DNA of 19,867 nucleotides from Deinococcus marmoris. GTDB taxonomy: Bacteria; Deinococcota; Deinococci; Deinococcales; Deinococcaceae. Position numbers and translations under genes: made by a program. This document shows, piece after piece, positions 7,684 to 17,291 of this stretch. How positions within the stretch are numbered: position 1 is the first letter of the stretch; each line of letters starts with the position of its first letter. Below the pieces are notes generated by a model. It made no database searches, had not been told where the DNA came from, and saw only the letters and a list, made by a program, of their open reading frames with translations. The stretch lies in the NCBI RefSeq assembly GCF_001949125.1, contig NZ_MSTI01000180.1:1-19867 (forward strand), read 5' to 3'.

Positions 7684-8798
7684 GCGCCGACTCCCCACAT
7701 CTGGGCATTCTGGGCGGCGGGCAACTGGCGCAGATGCTGGCGCTGGCCGCCCTGCCGCTGGGCGTGCGCGTGACCGTGCTGGAGCCGGACGCGCAGGCCC
7801 CCGCGCGGCTGTGCGCCACCCACCTGCACGCGCCGTACACCGACGCGGCGGGGCTGGACGCGCTGGCCGCCTGCGACGCCGTGACGCTGGAATTCGAGAA
7901 CGTGCCGGTGGAAGCGTTGACGGCGCTGGAAGGCCGCGTGCCCGTGCGTCCGGGCCGGGGGCTGCTGGAGCGCAGCAAGCACCGCGCCCGTGAGAAAGAG
8001 GCGCTCCGGGCGGCGGGGGCACAGACTGCACCGTTCATGGTCATCGAGACCGGGACCGATCTGGACGGCGCACTGGAGCGGGTCGGCGGGCAGGGCATCC
8101 TCAAAACGTCCGAACTGGGCTACGACGGCAAGGGGCAGGCGCGCGTATCGGATACGGCAGGCTTGCGTGTTGCCTGGGACGAACTGGGGCGCGTTCCCTG
8201 CGTGCTGGAAGGACTGGTGCAATTCAGGCGCGAGGTCAGTCTGGCGGTGGCACGCGGCCCGGACGGTGCGCTGGCCTTCGGACCCCTGACCCAGAATGTC
8301 CACAGAGACGGCATTCTGCGGACCAGCCTGTTTCTGGAGGGTGACCCGCACGAGGCCCAGGCCCGCGAGATCGCCGGGCGGGTGGCGCAGGCGTGGGCAC
8401 TGGAAGGGCTGATGACGCTGGAATTCTTTCAGCTCCCCGGCGGCGAACTGCTGGTCAACGAGGTGGCCCCGCGCGTCCACAACAGCGGGCACCTGACCCA
8501 GGACGGCGGCGGCGTCAGCCAGTTTGAAGCGCAGGTGCGCGCCGTGCTGGGGCTGCCGCTGGCCGACTGGCGGCCCCTGCACCCCTGCGCGATGGTCAAC
8601 ATCATCGGGATAGAGGGACCAGATGGGCAGAATCTGGGGCCGGATTGGGCGGGCATCGATGCGCTGCCCGGCACGCGGCTGCATCTGTACCACAAGGCGT
8701 GGCGGGCGGGGCGCAAGCTGGGGCATGTCAACCTCGTGGCCGCAGACGAGGCGACCCTGCGGGAGCGGCTGGCCATCCTGGAGGAGTTCATTCCATGA
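7680..8798 (+). CDS. purK: N5-carboxyaminoimidazole ribonucleotide synthetase
   Basis: PurK uses ATP and bicarbonate to carboxylate AIR, making the N5-CAIR that PurE rearranges. The 372-residue protein opens with the pre-ATP-grasp motif [17 protein letters not shown]. The ATP-grasp core follows, with [17 protein letters not shown] (glycine-rich lid) and [29 protein letters not shown], the metal-binding end typical of PurK. The length is normal. The ATG overlaps the purE stop, so the two proteins are probably translationally coupled; its own stop overlaps the start of the next gene. Confidence 0.96.
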   Translation: MSADSPHLGILGGGQLAQMLALAALPLGVRVTVLEPDAQAPARLCATHLHAPYTDAAGLDALAACDAVTLEFENVPVEALTALEGRVPVRPGRGLLERSKHRAREKEALRAAGAQTAPFMVIETGTDLDGALERVGGQGILKTSELGYDGKGQARVSDTAGLRVAWDELGRVPCVLEGLVQFRREVSLAVARGPDGALAFGPLTQNVHRDGILRTSLFLEGDPHEAQAREIAGRVAQAWALEGLMTLEFFQLPGGELLVNEVAPRVHNSGHLTQDGGGVSQFEAQVRAVLGLPLADWRPLHPCAMVNIIGIEGPDGQNLGPDWAGIDALPGTRLHLYHKAWRAGRKLGHVNLVAADEATLRERLAILEEFIP

Positions 8799-9367
8799 CC
8801 GCGCCACAGACCTCCAGCCCGCACATCCCCAGCGAACTCCGCACGCCCCGGCTGCTGCTGCGCGCTCCCCGGCCAGAGGACGCGGCGGCGCTCCATGCGG
8901 CAGTTCAGGTCTCGCTGCCCGAACTCCAGAAGTGGATGGTCTGGGCGCAGGAACCGGCTGATCTGCATGCCACAGCCGAGAATCTGCGCGGGGCCGAGGA
9001 GCGCTACGCCACCCGCGAGGAACTGCGCCTGCTGGTCTGGAATGCGGCAGGAACGCAACTGATCGGCAGCAGCGGCTTTCACGCCCTGGACTGGCGCGTG
9101 CCGAAGGGCGAGATCGGCTACTGGATTTCCAGCGCCCACACTGGCCTGGGCTACGCGCAGGAGGTGGCCGGGGCGCTCACCACCTTCGGCCTGAAGACGC
9201 TGGGGTTGCGCCGCATCGAGATCCGCTGCGACAGCACGAACGAACGCAGCGCCCGCATTCCCCGCACGCTGGAATACACCCTTGACGCCACCCTCAGAAA
9301 CAACGCGGTGGCGGCGAACGAGCCGGGCAGGCTGCGCGACACCCTGATTTTCAGCGTGGTGCGCTAG
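8795..9367 (+). CDS. GNAT N-acetyltransferase, RimJ/RimL type
   Basis: This 190-residue cytoplasmic enzyme likely moves acetyl from acetyl-CoA to an amine, possibly a protein N terminus. Family marks are [19 protein letters not shown] near the start, [52 protein letters not shown] in the centre (acetyl-CoA-binding strands and the conserved Asn-Glu-Arg-Ser), and [10 protein letters not shown] at the end. The ATG at 8795 overlaps the purK stop by 4 bases and has GGAGGAG upstream inside purK. It is therefore the third gene of the purE operon, although a purine role is not implied. It converges with argB. Confidence 0.88.
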   Translation: MTAPQTSSPHIPSELRTPRLLLRAPRPEDAAALHAAVQVSLPELQKWMVWAQEPADLHATAENLRGAEERYATREELRLLVWNAAGTQLIGSSGFHALDWRVPKGEIGYWISSAHTGLGYAQEVAGALTTFGLKTLGLRRIEIRCDSTNERSARIPRTLEYTLDATLRNNAVAANEPGRLRDTLIFSVVR

Positions 9368-9388
9368 CGCCTGCCCAATCGGGACAGC

Positions 9389-10138
9389 TCAGGGCGTGAT
9401 GCGCGTGCCCGCCTCGCCCCGTACTGCCGCTGTCAGCACCCCCGCCGTCATCCCGCTGGCGATGGTGGCAAACGGTGCGCCGCGTTCCAGGGCGTCCAGC
9501 GCGGCGCGGACCTTGGGAATCATGCCTCCGGCGATCCAGCCTGCCGCCACGCCCGCCTCGACTTCAGCGCGGGTCAGGTGCGGGGCCAGACTGGCAGGAT
9601 CGGGATAGTCACGGTAAACACCGTCCACATCGGTCAGAAAGACGATGCCCTGGCCCAGTGCCCCGGCCACCGCCCCGGCTGCCGTATCGGCATTGATGTT
9701 CAGGGCCTCGCCGTCCGGCCCCACAGCGACGCAGCCCAGCACCGGGGTGATTCCAGCGCCCAGCAGGGTCCGCAGGAGATCGGCATTCACCCCCGTCACG
9801 CGCCCCACCCGGCCCAGTTCGGGGTCAAGAACTTCGGCGCGCAGCAATTCGCTGTCGCGGCCCATCAGGCCCACCGCCTGCCCCACCTCCTGACTCAGAC
9901 GCTTGTTCAGCGCACACAGGGCCATTTCCACCACGTCCATCAGTTCGGGGGGCGTGACGCGCAGACCGTCTTTGAAGGTGCTGGTCAGGCCGCGCGCCGT
10001 CAGTTCCCGCTCGATGACGGGACCGCCGCCGTGGACCACCACGGGCAGGGATTGGGCGCGCAGGGCCGCGATCTCGGCGGCCACCGTCCGGCGCAGTTCG
10101 GGGTTTTTCATGGCGTTGCCGCCGTACTTGATGATCAT
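9389..10138 (-). CDS. argB: Acetylglutamate kinase
   Basis: ArgB phosphorylates N-acetyl-glutamate in arginine synthesis. The amino-acid kinase fold is clear over 249 residues: IIKYGGNAM (2-10), [20 protein letters not shown] (31-50), [27 protein letters not shown] (55-81), then [31 protein letters not shown] and [21 protein letters not shown] and GLRVT favour ArgB over the LysW-aminoadipate kinase LysZ found in the same phylum, though that paralogue cannot be fully excluded. The frame continues to 10183, but the ATG at 10136-10138 is preferred because a TACACT box lies 6 nt upstream. pilT lies 60 bp upstream on the same strand. Confidence 0.9.
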   Translation of the reverse strand: MIIKYGGNAMKNPELRRTVAAEIAALRAQSLPVVVHGGGPVIERELTARGLTSTFKDGLRVTPPELMDVVEMALCALNKRLSQEVGQAVGLMGRDSELLRAEVLDPELGRVGRVTGVNADLLRTLLGAGITPVLGCVAVGPDGEALNINADTAAGAVAGALGQGIVFLTDVDGVYRDYPDPASLAPHLTRAEVEAGVAAGWIAGGMIPKVRAALDALERGAPFATIASGMTAGVLTAAVRGEAGTRITP

Positions 10139-10144
10139 GGGACA

Positions 10145-10150
10145 AGTGTA
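10145..10150 (-). promoter_or_regulatory. Candidate -10 box, leaderless argB
   Basis: TACACT on the minus strand ends 6 nt before the argB ATG, with no Shine-Dalgarno. It supports the shorter ArgB and a transcript independent of pilT. A near-palindrome GGTCCCGGACC lies about 10 bases further upstream. Confidence 0.45.
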
Positions 10151-10198
10151 GAGGGACGGGTCCCGGACCACCCACTCCCCCATTGACCCATGTGCTGG

Positions 10199-11278
<1,080 letters not shown>

Positions 11279-11568
11279 CTGGAGACCATCATCTGAGTCT
11301 CAGAGTAAGGGCCAGGGTCTTACAGTTTTCTGCGTGGCCGGACAAGCAGACTCAACCTTCAGGGCGACAGACGCCCCATGCCGCAAAAGAGTCGTCGGTT
11401 TGAAAAACACCGTTCTGGACGAAGATTCCGAGATCTGTATGCCATCCGTATAGAACGTGATGGCCCAGGGAAGAATCGGCACAACCGCGTCTGGAAGGCG
11501 ATTTCCTGCCTCTGGTGCGCGATTCTGCCGACGCTGTCAGAACGGTGTTTTGCCCGGCTGTTCCCGTT
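11279..11568. other. Intergenic gap upstream of pilT
   Basis: No gene is supported in these 290 bases, which must hold the pilT promoter. The clearest structure is a long-range perfect inverted repeat, listed separately. Confidence 0.5.
11404..11551. repeat. 14-bp inverted repeat bounding 148 bp
   Basis: AAAACACCGTTCTG (11404-11417) is the exact complement of CAGAACGGTGTTTT (11538-11551). The enclosed bases have no credible reading frame. The layout suggests a miniature inverted-repeat element, but no flanking target duplication is visible. Confidence 0.4.
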
Positions 11569-12201
11569 TCAGGACGGCGCGGCTTCCGGCATGACCTCGT
11601 CCTGCGGGCGGGCCGTGTCCTTCTCGCCGCGCAGCCTGCGGCTTTCCAGATCCGCGTGCTGGGTCAGGTAGCGCAGCCACGCCTTGGCGGTCAGGGGTCC
11701 CAGGCCGTTGTGGTTCACGGTTGCGCCGTCTTCCGGCGGGTTTGCGTGGAGTTGCCGCGCCAGATCGACGGTGCCGGAGCGGGTCTGGGACAGCAGGTTT
11801 CGCAGTTCCGCCAGAGTCACGTCTTGCGCGGGGCGGTAGGCGTGGTAGCTGTCGGACCCGTGCGGCCCAGAGCCGTGCAGCCTCTGCCCCAGCGCCATCC
11901 GCAGGCGGTTCTGGCCCCAGCGCTCGATGCCGATGATGTGGGACAGCACCTCGCGGTTGGCCGGGGTGTCGGCGGCCCGCGCGGCGCGTCCGGCCAGCGC
12001 GATGCCGCCACGTTCCAGGCCCTGCCCCAGATCGGTGTAGCTGCTGCGTCCGGCGGGGGCTTCCAGCACGCGCGACACCACGAATTCCTTGACTTCTCCC
12101 TTGCGCTGGCGGGCCAGATACGCGGCCCCGGCGGCCAGCCCCACTCCGGCCACCGTAATCAGCGCCGGAACGAGGGTTTTGTTGCTGCTCGACTTGGTCA
12201 T
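11569..12201 (-). CDS. DinB-like protein with N-terminal membrane anchor
   Basis: This protein has 210 residues. Residues 9-29 (TLVPALITVAGVGLAAGAAYL) form one hydrophobic segment followed by a basic RQRKGE, suggesting a membrane anchor with the rest in the cytoplasm. The body is helical and fits the DinB/YfiT four-helix bundle: SHIIGIERWGQNRLRMALGQRL, then LAELRNLLSQTRSGTVDLARQL, then HNGLGPLTAKAWLRYLTQHADLESRRLRG. The His residues sit where DinB proteins bind metal, but the usual HxxxH is not exact. Function is unknown; the family includes thiol-dependent enzymes. The ATG has TACACT 5 nt upstream and no Shine-Dalgarno. Confidence 0.65.
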   Translation of the reverse strand: MTKSSSNKTLVPALITVAGVGLAAGAAYLARQRKGEVKEFVVSRVLEAPAGRSSYTDLGQGLERGGIALAGRAARAADTPANREVLSHIIGIERWGQNRLRMALGQRLHGSGPHGSDSYHAYRPAQDVTLAELRNLLSQTRSGTVDLARQLHANPPEDGATVNHNGLGPLTAKAWLRYLTQHADLESRRLRGEKDTARPQDEVMPEAAPS

Positions 12202-12206
12202 GGTGC

Positions 12207-12212
12207 AGTGTA
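12207..12212 (-). promoter_or_regulatory. Candidate -10 box, leaderless DinB-like gene
   Basis: TACACT on the minus strand ends 5 nt before the ATG; no ribosome site is visible in between. Confidence 0.4.
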
Positions 12213-12255
12213 CGAGGCCGGGGCCAGAGAGGTTCCCGCCAGGAGGTCTGAAAAC

Positions 12256-12888
12256 CTAAAGGGTTGAAGCCTCCAGCACCCCGTCCGGCGTCCCGATCAG
12301 GGCCACATGCGAGTCGGCGGCACAGGGCAGCATGGAACTCAGCATCAGCGGGTGGGCCAGGGTCAGCTCGGGAAGGCCCAGGCCCAGGCCACGCGCCCCC
12401 CAGCCGAAGCCCTTGCCCAGCCGCGCGCCGTCCCTCCCCACAGCGACGCTGCCCAGAACGGCGGCCTGCGCGTCTTCCAGCCCGGATTTGCCCGGCACGT
12501 ACAGCACCGGCTCGCCCACCTTCGGCATGGCGCTCAGGCGTGCGCCCGCCGGGTCACTCAGCCGCCAGTACCAGACCTGACCCCGCTGGGCTGGCTTCTT
12601 CTGATGGGGCACGTACAGCGTGACGCCCGCCTCCAGCGCCAGCTTTCGCAGCGGGGCCAGCACGCGGTCCGGGCCGACAATTAACGTGTGCAGGCCCGAC
12701 ACCTGCGGATGGGCCAGCAGTTGCCGCCCCGCCTGCCGCGCCCGCGTGAAGTTGGGGTGGTGGCCGTGCGGCGGCAGCGGGTAGGCGCAGGCCCGCGCCC
12801 GCATCAGGGCTGCCCAGACGTGTTCGCGGTGGGTGCCGGGCAGCACGGGATCAGGCAGGCCGGGGCTGGGCGGGGTGGGGGCGTCCAT
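12256..12888 (-). CDS. 5-formyltetrahydrofolate cyclo-ligase-family protein
   Basis: The family converts 5-formyl-THF to 5,10-methenyl-THF with ATP. Supporting segments are HREHVWAALMRARACAYPLPPHGHHPNF near the start (substrate region), LIVGPDRVLAPLRKLALEAGVTLYVP in the middle, and KGFGWGARGLGLGLPELTLAHPLMLSSMLPCAADSHVALIGTPDGVLEA at the end, where the family carries its glycine-rich loop. The closest resemblance is to the MTHFSD-like branch, so true cyclo-ligase activity is uncertain. The frame extends to 12948, but the ATG at 12886-12888 (210 residues) is preferred because the extra residues (RHPPLGAGATLKPR) look non-conserved. No clear ribosome site is seen. Confidence 0.65.
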   Translation of the reverse strand: MDAPTPPSPGLPDPVLPGTHREHVWAALMRARACAYPLPPHGHHPNFTRARQAGRQLLAHPQVSGLHTLIVGPDRVLAPLRKLALEAGVTLYVPHQKKPAQRGQVWYWRLSDPAGARLSAMPKVGEPVLYVPGKSGLEDAQAAVLGSVAVGRDGARLGKGFGWGARGLGLGLPELTLAHPLMLSSMLPCAADSHVALIGTPDGVLEASTL

Positions 12889-12991
12889 TCTTGGCTTCAA
12901 GGTAGCGCCCGCCCCCAGTGGGGGATGGCGGCAGGCCAGTTTAAGCATAAGATGAGAACCAGAACACGTCCTGATCCCTCTGGAGGCTGGT

Positions 12992-13462
12992 ATGAAAAGA
13001 CCACTGCTCGTCGCTGCCGCGCTGTATCTCGCCGTCTCCGGGGGAGCGCTGGCCTCCCATCAGACGGCCAACCTGAAGCCGTTCAGGACGGTCTGCATCA
13101 CAGGGGACTTCACGGACCAGAGCGAGGAAAACAGCGCCGTGCTGGACGAGTTGCTGGGCAATATGGTCAGCGTGCTGGACGACGCGGGCATCACGGTGGC
13201 CGACAATTGCAGGACAGAAAATGGCGGGGCGGGGCGAACACAGCTCAACCTGTATTTCACGTTCTCCACCACCAAGTCGGGCACGGTCTTCAGCACTGCG
13301 CTGGAAGGCTGGCTTCAGAAGGACGGGCCTTACACCGACGTGACCCTCTGGCGCGACTCCTATTTCGGCTCCATCGAGGCGGGCCAGGGCGCTGAGGCGG
13401 CGGCTGAAGAGCTGGAATACCTGCTGGAAGACTTTATCGAGGACTGGGACAGCGCGCATTGA
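12992..13462 (+). CDS. Small secreted protein, function unknown
   Basis: I do not recognise this 156-residue protein. It has a clear signal peptide (MKRPLLVAAALYLAVSGGALA, cleavage near residue 21). The mature part is acidic, with two Cys (VCIT about residue 35 and NCRT about 69) that may form a disulfide. The middle alternates strands (QLNLYFTFSTTKSG), and the C-terminal helix is rich in Glu and Asp (EAAAEELEYLLEDFIEDWD). The start is set by TGGAGG about 9 nt upstream of the ATG. A possible -10, TAAGAT, lies near 12948. It is followed closely by the nitrilase-like gene. Confidence 0.8.
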   Translation: MKRPLLVAAALYLAVSGGALASHQTANLKPFRTVCITGDFTDQSEENSAVLDELLGNMVSVLDDAGITVADNCRTENGGAGRTQLNLYFTFSTTKSGTVFSTALEGWLQKDGPYTDVTLWRDSYFGSIEAGQGAEAAAEELEYLLEDFIEDWDSAH

Positions 13463-13494
13463 GGCACCTTGGGGACCCGGAGACGGCCTGCGGT

Positions 13495-13500
13495 TAAACT
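13495..13500 (+). promoter_or_regulatory. Candidate -10 box, leaderless nitrilase-like gene
   Basis: TAAACT ends 6 nt before the ATG at 13507, with no Shine-Dalgarno between. It suggests a promoter separate from the upstream secreted protein. Confidence 0.45.
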
Positions 13501-13506
13501 CTGCCC

Positions 13507-14427
13507 ATGACAGTGGTGCGGGTGGCGGCGGCGGCTTACGGGGTGGACTTTCTGCCCGACTGGGCGGCTTACGAGGCAAAAATCGGCGGTTGGGTGGCCG
13601 GGGCGGCAGATGCGGGCGCAGAACTGCTGGTCTTCCCCGAATACGCCGCGCTGGAACTGGTGGCCCTGCTGCCCCCGGACCTGCACCACGACGTGCTGGG
13701 CATGCGGCCCGCGCTTCAGGCGTTTCTGCCGGAGTTCCTGGCCCTGCACGCCCGGCTGGCGCGGCAGCACGGCGTGTGCATTGTGGCAGGCAGCATTCCG
13801 ACTGGACACGCTGGCGACTTCGTCAACCGCGCCCACGTCTTCGCGCCGGACGGCACCTATGCCTGGCAGGACAAGCTCCTGATGACCCGCTTCGAGGCCG
13901 AGGAATGGCAGATTTCTCCCGGCGAGGGGGTGCGGGTCTTCACACTGGAGTTGCGCGGCGGCGAGACCCTGCGCTTCGGCGTCGCCACCTGCTACGACAG
14001 CGAATTCCCCGCCCCCGCCCGCCAGATGGCCGAGGGCGGTGCAGAACTGTTGCTGGTGCCGTCCTTCACGGGCAGCCGCGCCGGATTTACCCGCGTGCGG
14101 GTGGGAAGCATGGCCCGCGCCCTGGAGGGCCAGTGCTACGCCGTCCACGCCCCGCTGATCGCCGACGCGCCGTGGAGCTACGCCCTGGAGGACGCCGTGG
14201 GCCGCGCCGCCATCTATGCCCCCGCCGACAACGGCCTGCCCGAGTACGGCATCGTGGCCGAGCGCGGCTGGAACGAAAGTGGCTGGCTGATCCATGACCT
14301 CGATCTGGCCCTGATCCGCAGCGTGCGCGCCGACGGCCACGTCCTGAACTGGCGGGACCGGACGGCGGCTGGGGAGCGGTCCACCCCCGCCGAGGTCATG
14401 CCCCTGGGGGCAGGCGCTGGTGTCTGA
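13507..14427 (+). CDS. Nitrilase-superfamily carbon-nitrogen hydrolase
   Basis: This 306-residue cytoplasmic amidohydrolase belongs to the nitrilase superfamily. The Glu-Lys-Cys triad is visible: E45 in [12 protein letters not shown]123 in [11 protein letters not shown] and C162 in [15 protein letters not shown]. The substrate, probably a small amide, cannot be told from the sequence. The length is slightly above the usual 260-290, with additions around residues 55-75 ([15 protein letters not shown]). Its last 8 bases overlap the start of the next gene, an acetyltransferase, so the two are likely cotranscribed and coupled. Confidence 0.92.
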   Translation: MTVVRVAAAAYGVDFLPDWAAYEAKIGGWVAGAADAGAELLVFPEYAALELVALLPPDLHHDVLGMRPALQAFLPEFLALHARLARQHGVCIVAGSIPTGHAGDFVNRAHVFAPDGTYAWQDKLLMTRFEAEEWQISPGEGVRVFTLELRGGETLRFGVATCYDSEFPAPARQMAEGGAELLLVPSFTGSRAGFTRVRVGSMARALEGQCYAVHAPLIADAPWSYALEDAVGRAAIYAPADNGLPEYGIVAERGWNESGWLIHDLDLALIRSVRADGHVLNWRDRTAAGERSTPAEVMPLGAGAGV

Positions 14428-14947
14428 GCCGCATGTCCGCCTGCTGACCGGGACGGACGCCGCCGTCTACCGTGAGGTGAGGCTGGCCGCCCTCCGCAGT
14501 GACCCGGACGCCTTTATCACCACGGCTGCCGAGTTCGAGGCCAGGACACTGGAATCCATTACTGCACAGCTCACGCCACGGCCAGCGTTCGTGACTTTCG
14601 GCGTATTCGTAGGCAGCGAACTGGTGGGTCTGCTGAGCCTGGGACGCGAGGAACGACCCAGATTGAAACACCGGGCCAACATCTTCGGCGTATCCGTTTC
14701 GCCAACAGCACGCGGTCAGGGCTGCGCGGACGCGCTGGTGCGGGCGGGACTGTCGCACGCACGGACCTGGGAAGGCGTGACCTCCATCCATCTCTCTGTG
14801 ACCGAGACCCAGACCGCCGCGCGCCGCCTGTATGAGCGCCACGGCTTTCAAGTCTGGGGCACCCAGCCGGACGCTGTGCAGGACGACGGGGGCCGCACCC
14901 TGGCCGAGCATCACCTGTCCCTGCTGCTGGGCGGGGCGACAAGCTGA
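14420..14947 (+). CDS. GNAT-family N-acetyltransferase
   Basis: This 175-residue protein has the GNAT core: [27 protein letters not shown] at the start, [16 protein letters not shown] (beta4), and [33 protein letters not shown] with the acetyl-CoA loop [14 protein letters not shown]. It closes with [29 protein letters not shown]. The acceptor is unknown. The GTG start lies inside the 3' end of the nitrilase-like gene with GGGGGCAGG upstream, which points to translational coupling. It is followed by a strong hairpin and the convergent tRNA-Leu. Confidence 0.9.
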   Translation: MSEPHVRLLTGTDAAVYREVRLAALRSDPDAFITTAAEFEARTLESITAQLTPRPAFVTFGVFVGSELVGLLSLGREERPRLKHRANIFGVSVSPTARGQGCADALVRAGLSHARTWEGVTSIHLSVTETQTAARRLYERHGFQVWGTQPDAVQDDGGRTLAEHHLSLLLGGATS

Positions 14948-14952
14948 CTACG

Positions 14953-14999
14953 CAAAGGTCAGCGCCGGACCCTCAAGGAGAATCCGGCGCTGACCTTTG
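14953..14999. terminator. 17-bp perfect hairpin, likely two-way terminator
   Basis: CAAAGGTCAGCGCCGGA (14953-14969) pairs perfectly with 14983-14999 around a 13-nt loop, between the convergent GNAT gene and tRNA-Leu. There is no proper T-run on either side (only CTTTG then AAAA), so intrinsic termination is inferred from position and stem strength. Confidence 0.6.
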
Positions 15000-15006
15000 A
15001 AAATGT

Positions 15007-15090
<84 letters not shown>

Positions 15091-15112
15091 GCAGATGAAA
15101 CGAGGCAACGCA

Positions 15113-15141
15113 ATATTAGGGGCGGCCTGTGCTGATGTCAA
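15113..15141 (-). promoter_or_regulatory. tRNA-Leu promoter, near consensus
   Basis: On the minus strand TTGACA (15136-15141) and TAATAT (15113-15118) are 17 nt apart. The -10 ends 22 nt before the mature tRNA. The promoter of rpsO must lie in or near the same bases on the other strand. Confidence 0.85.
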
Positions 15142-15275
15142 CCCAGAGACCGCCCGGTTATGGTATCGTCCGCTTTGCCGCCGCGAGCGGTCCAGCCCGA
15201 ATTCTGAAGATCGAAGCCGGATTTTGCTGGGGCTGCTGCGCGCGAGACTTCAAAAAGAAAAGAGAGGCAACACCC

Positions 15276-15551
<276 letters not shown>

Positions 15552-15569
15552 AGTTCCAAATCTGCAAGA

Positions 15570-15602
15570 ACCGCCACCCGGACAATGGGGCGGCGGTTTT
15601 TT
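15570..15602 (+). terminator. rpsO Rho-independent terminator
   Basis: ACCGCC (15570-15575) pairs with GGCGGT. The stem is extended by CCC/GGG across one mismatch, the loop is about 7 nt, and six T follow. Confidence 0.9.
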
Positions 15603-15923
<321 letters not shown>

Positions 15924-16376
15924 TCAGCGGTCACTCTCGCGGGTGCGGGTGCGGTCCGGGATGGCGGTCCATTCACCTCCTGGCACGGGGAGGACGCCGG
16001 GGCGGTTCAGGCGTTCGGACACGGCGTAGAGATAGACCCAGGCAGGCACCTTCTCACCGTCATCCAGCGTCAGCGTGACCTGCTGGCGGGTATACAGGGG
16101 CGGCGTCTCATCAATGCCTTCCAGTTCATCCAGGAATGGCAGGGCCAGCGGCCAGTCAGCGGGCGCGTAATTCAGGGCAAAGCCGCGCACGACCTCTTCC
16201 CCGTCGCCCGGAACGACAGCGGGGTACGCTTCCGGCCACAGGTGCAGTAGACGGTAACCGCCCAGACTGGCGGGCCGGGCGCTGAAGCTGCCGCCCAGCG
16301 CGGCGATGTGGGCGTTGCGCTCGCCGGGCATCAGGGTGCCGTAGACGAAGACAGTGGTCAGGAGCGGCTCGGACAC
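15924..16376 (-). CDS. Gamma-glutamylcyclotransferase-family protein
   Basis: The AIG2/GGCT fold opens with [15 protein letters not shown], whose YGTL loop binds the gamma-glutamyl group. The likely catalytic Glu is in [12 protein letters not shown], followed by [10 protein letters not shown] and AWVYLY, all in family order. Members release 5-oxoproline from gamma-glutamyl amines or peptides; the substrate here is unknown. The frame can start at TTG 16382, but GTG 16374-16376 (150 residues) is chosen because TAGAGT lies exactly 7 nt upstream, whereas it would be 1 nt from the TTG. It lies just downstream of the repressor gene on the same strand. Confidence 0.82.
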   Translation of the reverse strand: MSEPLLTTVFVYGTLMPGERNAHIAALGGSFSARPASLGGYRLLHLWPEAYPAVVPGDGEEVVRGFALNYAPADWPLALPFLDELEGIDETPPLYTRQQVTLTLDDGEKVPAWVYLYAVSERLNRPGVLPVPGGEWTAIPDRTRTRESDR

Positions 16377-16383
16377 ATCCAAA

Positions 16384-16389
16384 ACTCTA
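16384..16389 (-). promoter_or_regulatory. Candidate -10 box, leaderless GGCT gene
   Basis: TAGAGT on the minus strand lies between the repressor stop and the GTG at 16376, 7 nt from that start. It suggests the gene need not depend on the repressor transcript. Confidence 0.4.
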
Positions 16390-16400
16390 GCGCCCGGCCT

Positions 16401-17129
16401 TCACAGGCGCACGCCGCGCGGCTGGTGAAAGTACACCCGGCCCACCACCGTGACCTCCTCCGGCTTCACGGGCGGGTGATCGGGGTTGTCGCTGGTCAGC
16501 CACAGCGCGCCCCCGTACCGTCTGAGCCGTTTGACGGTCAGTCCCAGCCCCGAGATGTGCAGCACGTAGACCAGTCCCTCGCGCAGGTCCAGATCGCCGG
16601 GATCGACATAGATGCGGTCACCCGGGCGGATGCCGCCCCCAGCAGCGGTGGTCATGGACTCGCCGCCCACCTCCAGCACCAGCATGCCGGGACGGTGATC
16701 GCGCACGGGCACCAGTTCGTGGTCAATGACACTGGCGTGGTCTTCGGTCACGGGCAGCCCGGCGCTGGCAAGGGCGCGCACCGGCACACGCACCAGCTCC
16801 AGCACCTCCAGGGCGTCGTCGCCCGGGGCAGCCTGGAGCAGCGGCAGCCCGGTGCGGGCCACCCACTCGCCCGCCGGAATCTCCAGCGCGCGGCGCAGGG
16901 CGTCCTGACGAGCGGGGGTCAGCGCTTCCAGCGGACGGGTGCCGCGTTCCAGACGGCTCAGGTACGGCTGGGTCACGCGCCCGGCCTGCCCGCCGTGGTC
17001 CAGCGTGCGGGCGCTGACCTGCCCCTGCTGCAAATTCAGCGCCGCACGCCGCGCCCCCAGCCAGGCAGCCAGTTCCAATTGGGGCAGATCAAGTGAGGGC
17101 AGCTCACGCAAGGACGGTTCGCCAGTCAT
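16401..17129 (-). CDS. XRE-S24 self-cleaving repressor, LexA/CI type
   Basis: This 242-residue regulator has an N-terminal helix-turn-helix (about 20-85: LAAWLGARRAALNLQQGQVS, then VTQPYLSRLERGTRPLEAL as recognition region) and a C-terminal S24 peptidase domain. The self-cleavage parts are all present: Ala123-Gly124 in RALASAGLPV, Ser158 in GGESMT and Lys200 in LTVKRLRRYGG. Spacings (35 and 42 residues) are close to those of LexA and CI. It would bind DNA as a dimer and be inactivated by damage-triggered self-cleavage; that trigger is inference. The HTH has an insertion (ARTLDHGGQAGR) between its helices. TAGACT 6 nt before the ATG marks a leaderless start. It is divergent from the small membrane protein. 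Confidence 0.9.
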   Translation of the reverse strand: MTGEPSLRELPSLDLPQLELAAWLGARRAALNLQQGQVSARTLDHGGQAGRVTQPYLSRLERGTRPLEALTPARQDALRRALEIPAGEWVARTGLPLLQAAPGDDALEVLELVRVPVRALASAGLPVTEDHASVIDHELVPVRDHRPGMLVLEVGGESMTTAAGGGIRPGDRIYVDPGDLDLREGLVYVLHISGLGLTVKRLRRYGGALWLTSDNPDHPPVKPEEVTVVGRVYFHQPRGVRL

Positions 17130-17135
17130 GCACCG

Positions 17136-17141
17136 AGTCTA
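17136..17141 (-). promoter_or_regulatory. Candidate -10 box, leaderless repressor gene
   Basis: TAGACT on the minus strand ends 6 nt before the repressor ATG. The palindrome at 17182-17199 lies about 40 bp upstream of this start. Confidence 0.45.
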
Positions 17142-17177
17142 ATGACCCGTGGACCTGCAACTGGAATCCATCCCACT

Positions 17178-17205
17178 TGATATATGTCCACAGACATATT
17201 ACACT
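17178..17205 (+). promoter_or_regulatory. Promoter with embedded palindromic operator
   Basis: TTGATA (17178-17183) and TACACT (17200-17205) are 16 nt apart on the plus strand. The spacer and box edges carry a perfect 7+7 palindrome ATATGTC-CACA-GACATAT (17182-17199). A repressor bound there would block RNA polymerase. The half-sites resemble the TATGTC/GACATA arms I recall for the Deinococcus radiation/desiccation response motif, but the gap is 4 nt rather than 3. Confidence 0.6.
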
Positions 17206-17291
17206 CCGGGCCTGGATACGCCTCCAGCAGAATCAGGCGTCCGCGTTCGTCTTCAGCCGCAACACCACCAGCCGCGCCACCGGAGGTCATC

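Noticed and set aside
7317..8807. 496-codon minus-strand open frame
   Set aside because: It is a shadow of purE-purK, both of which have full family motifs on the plus strand.
10139..10183. N-terminal extension of ArgB from ATG 10183
   Set aside because: The 15 added residues ([15 protein letters not shown]) precede the conserved MIIKYGG start and would include the -10 box 6 nt before ATG 10138.
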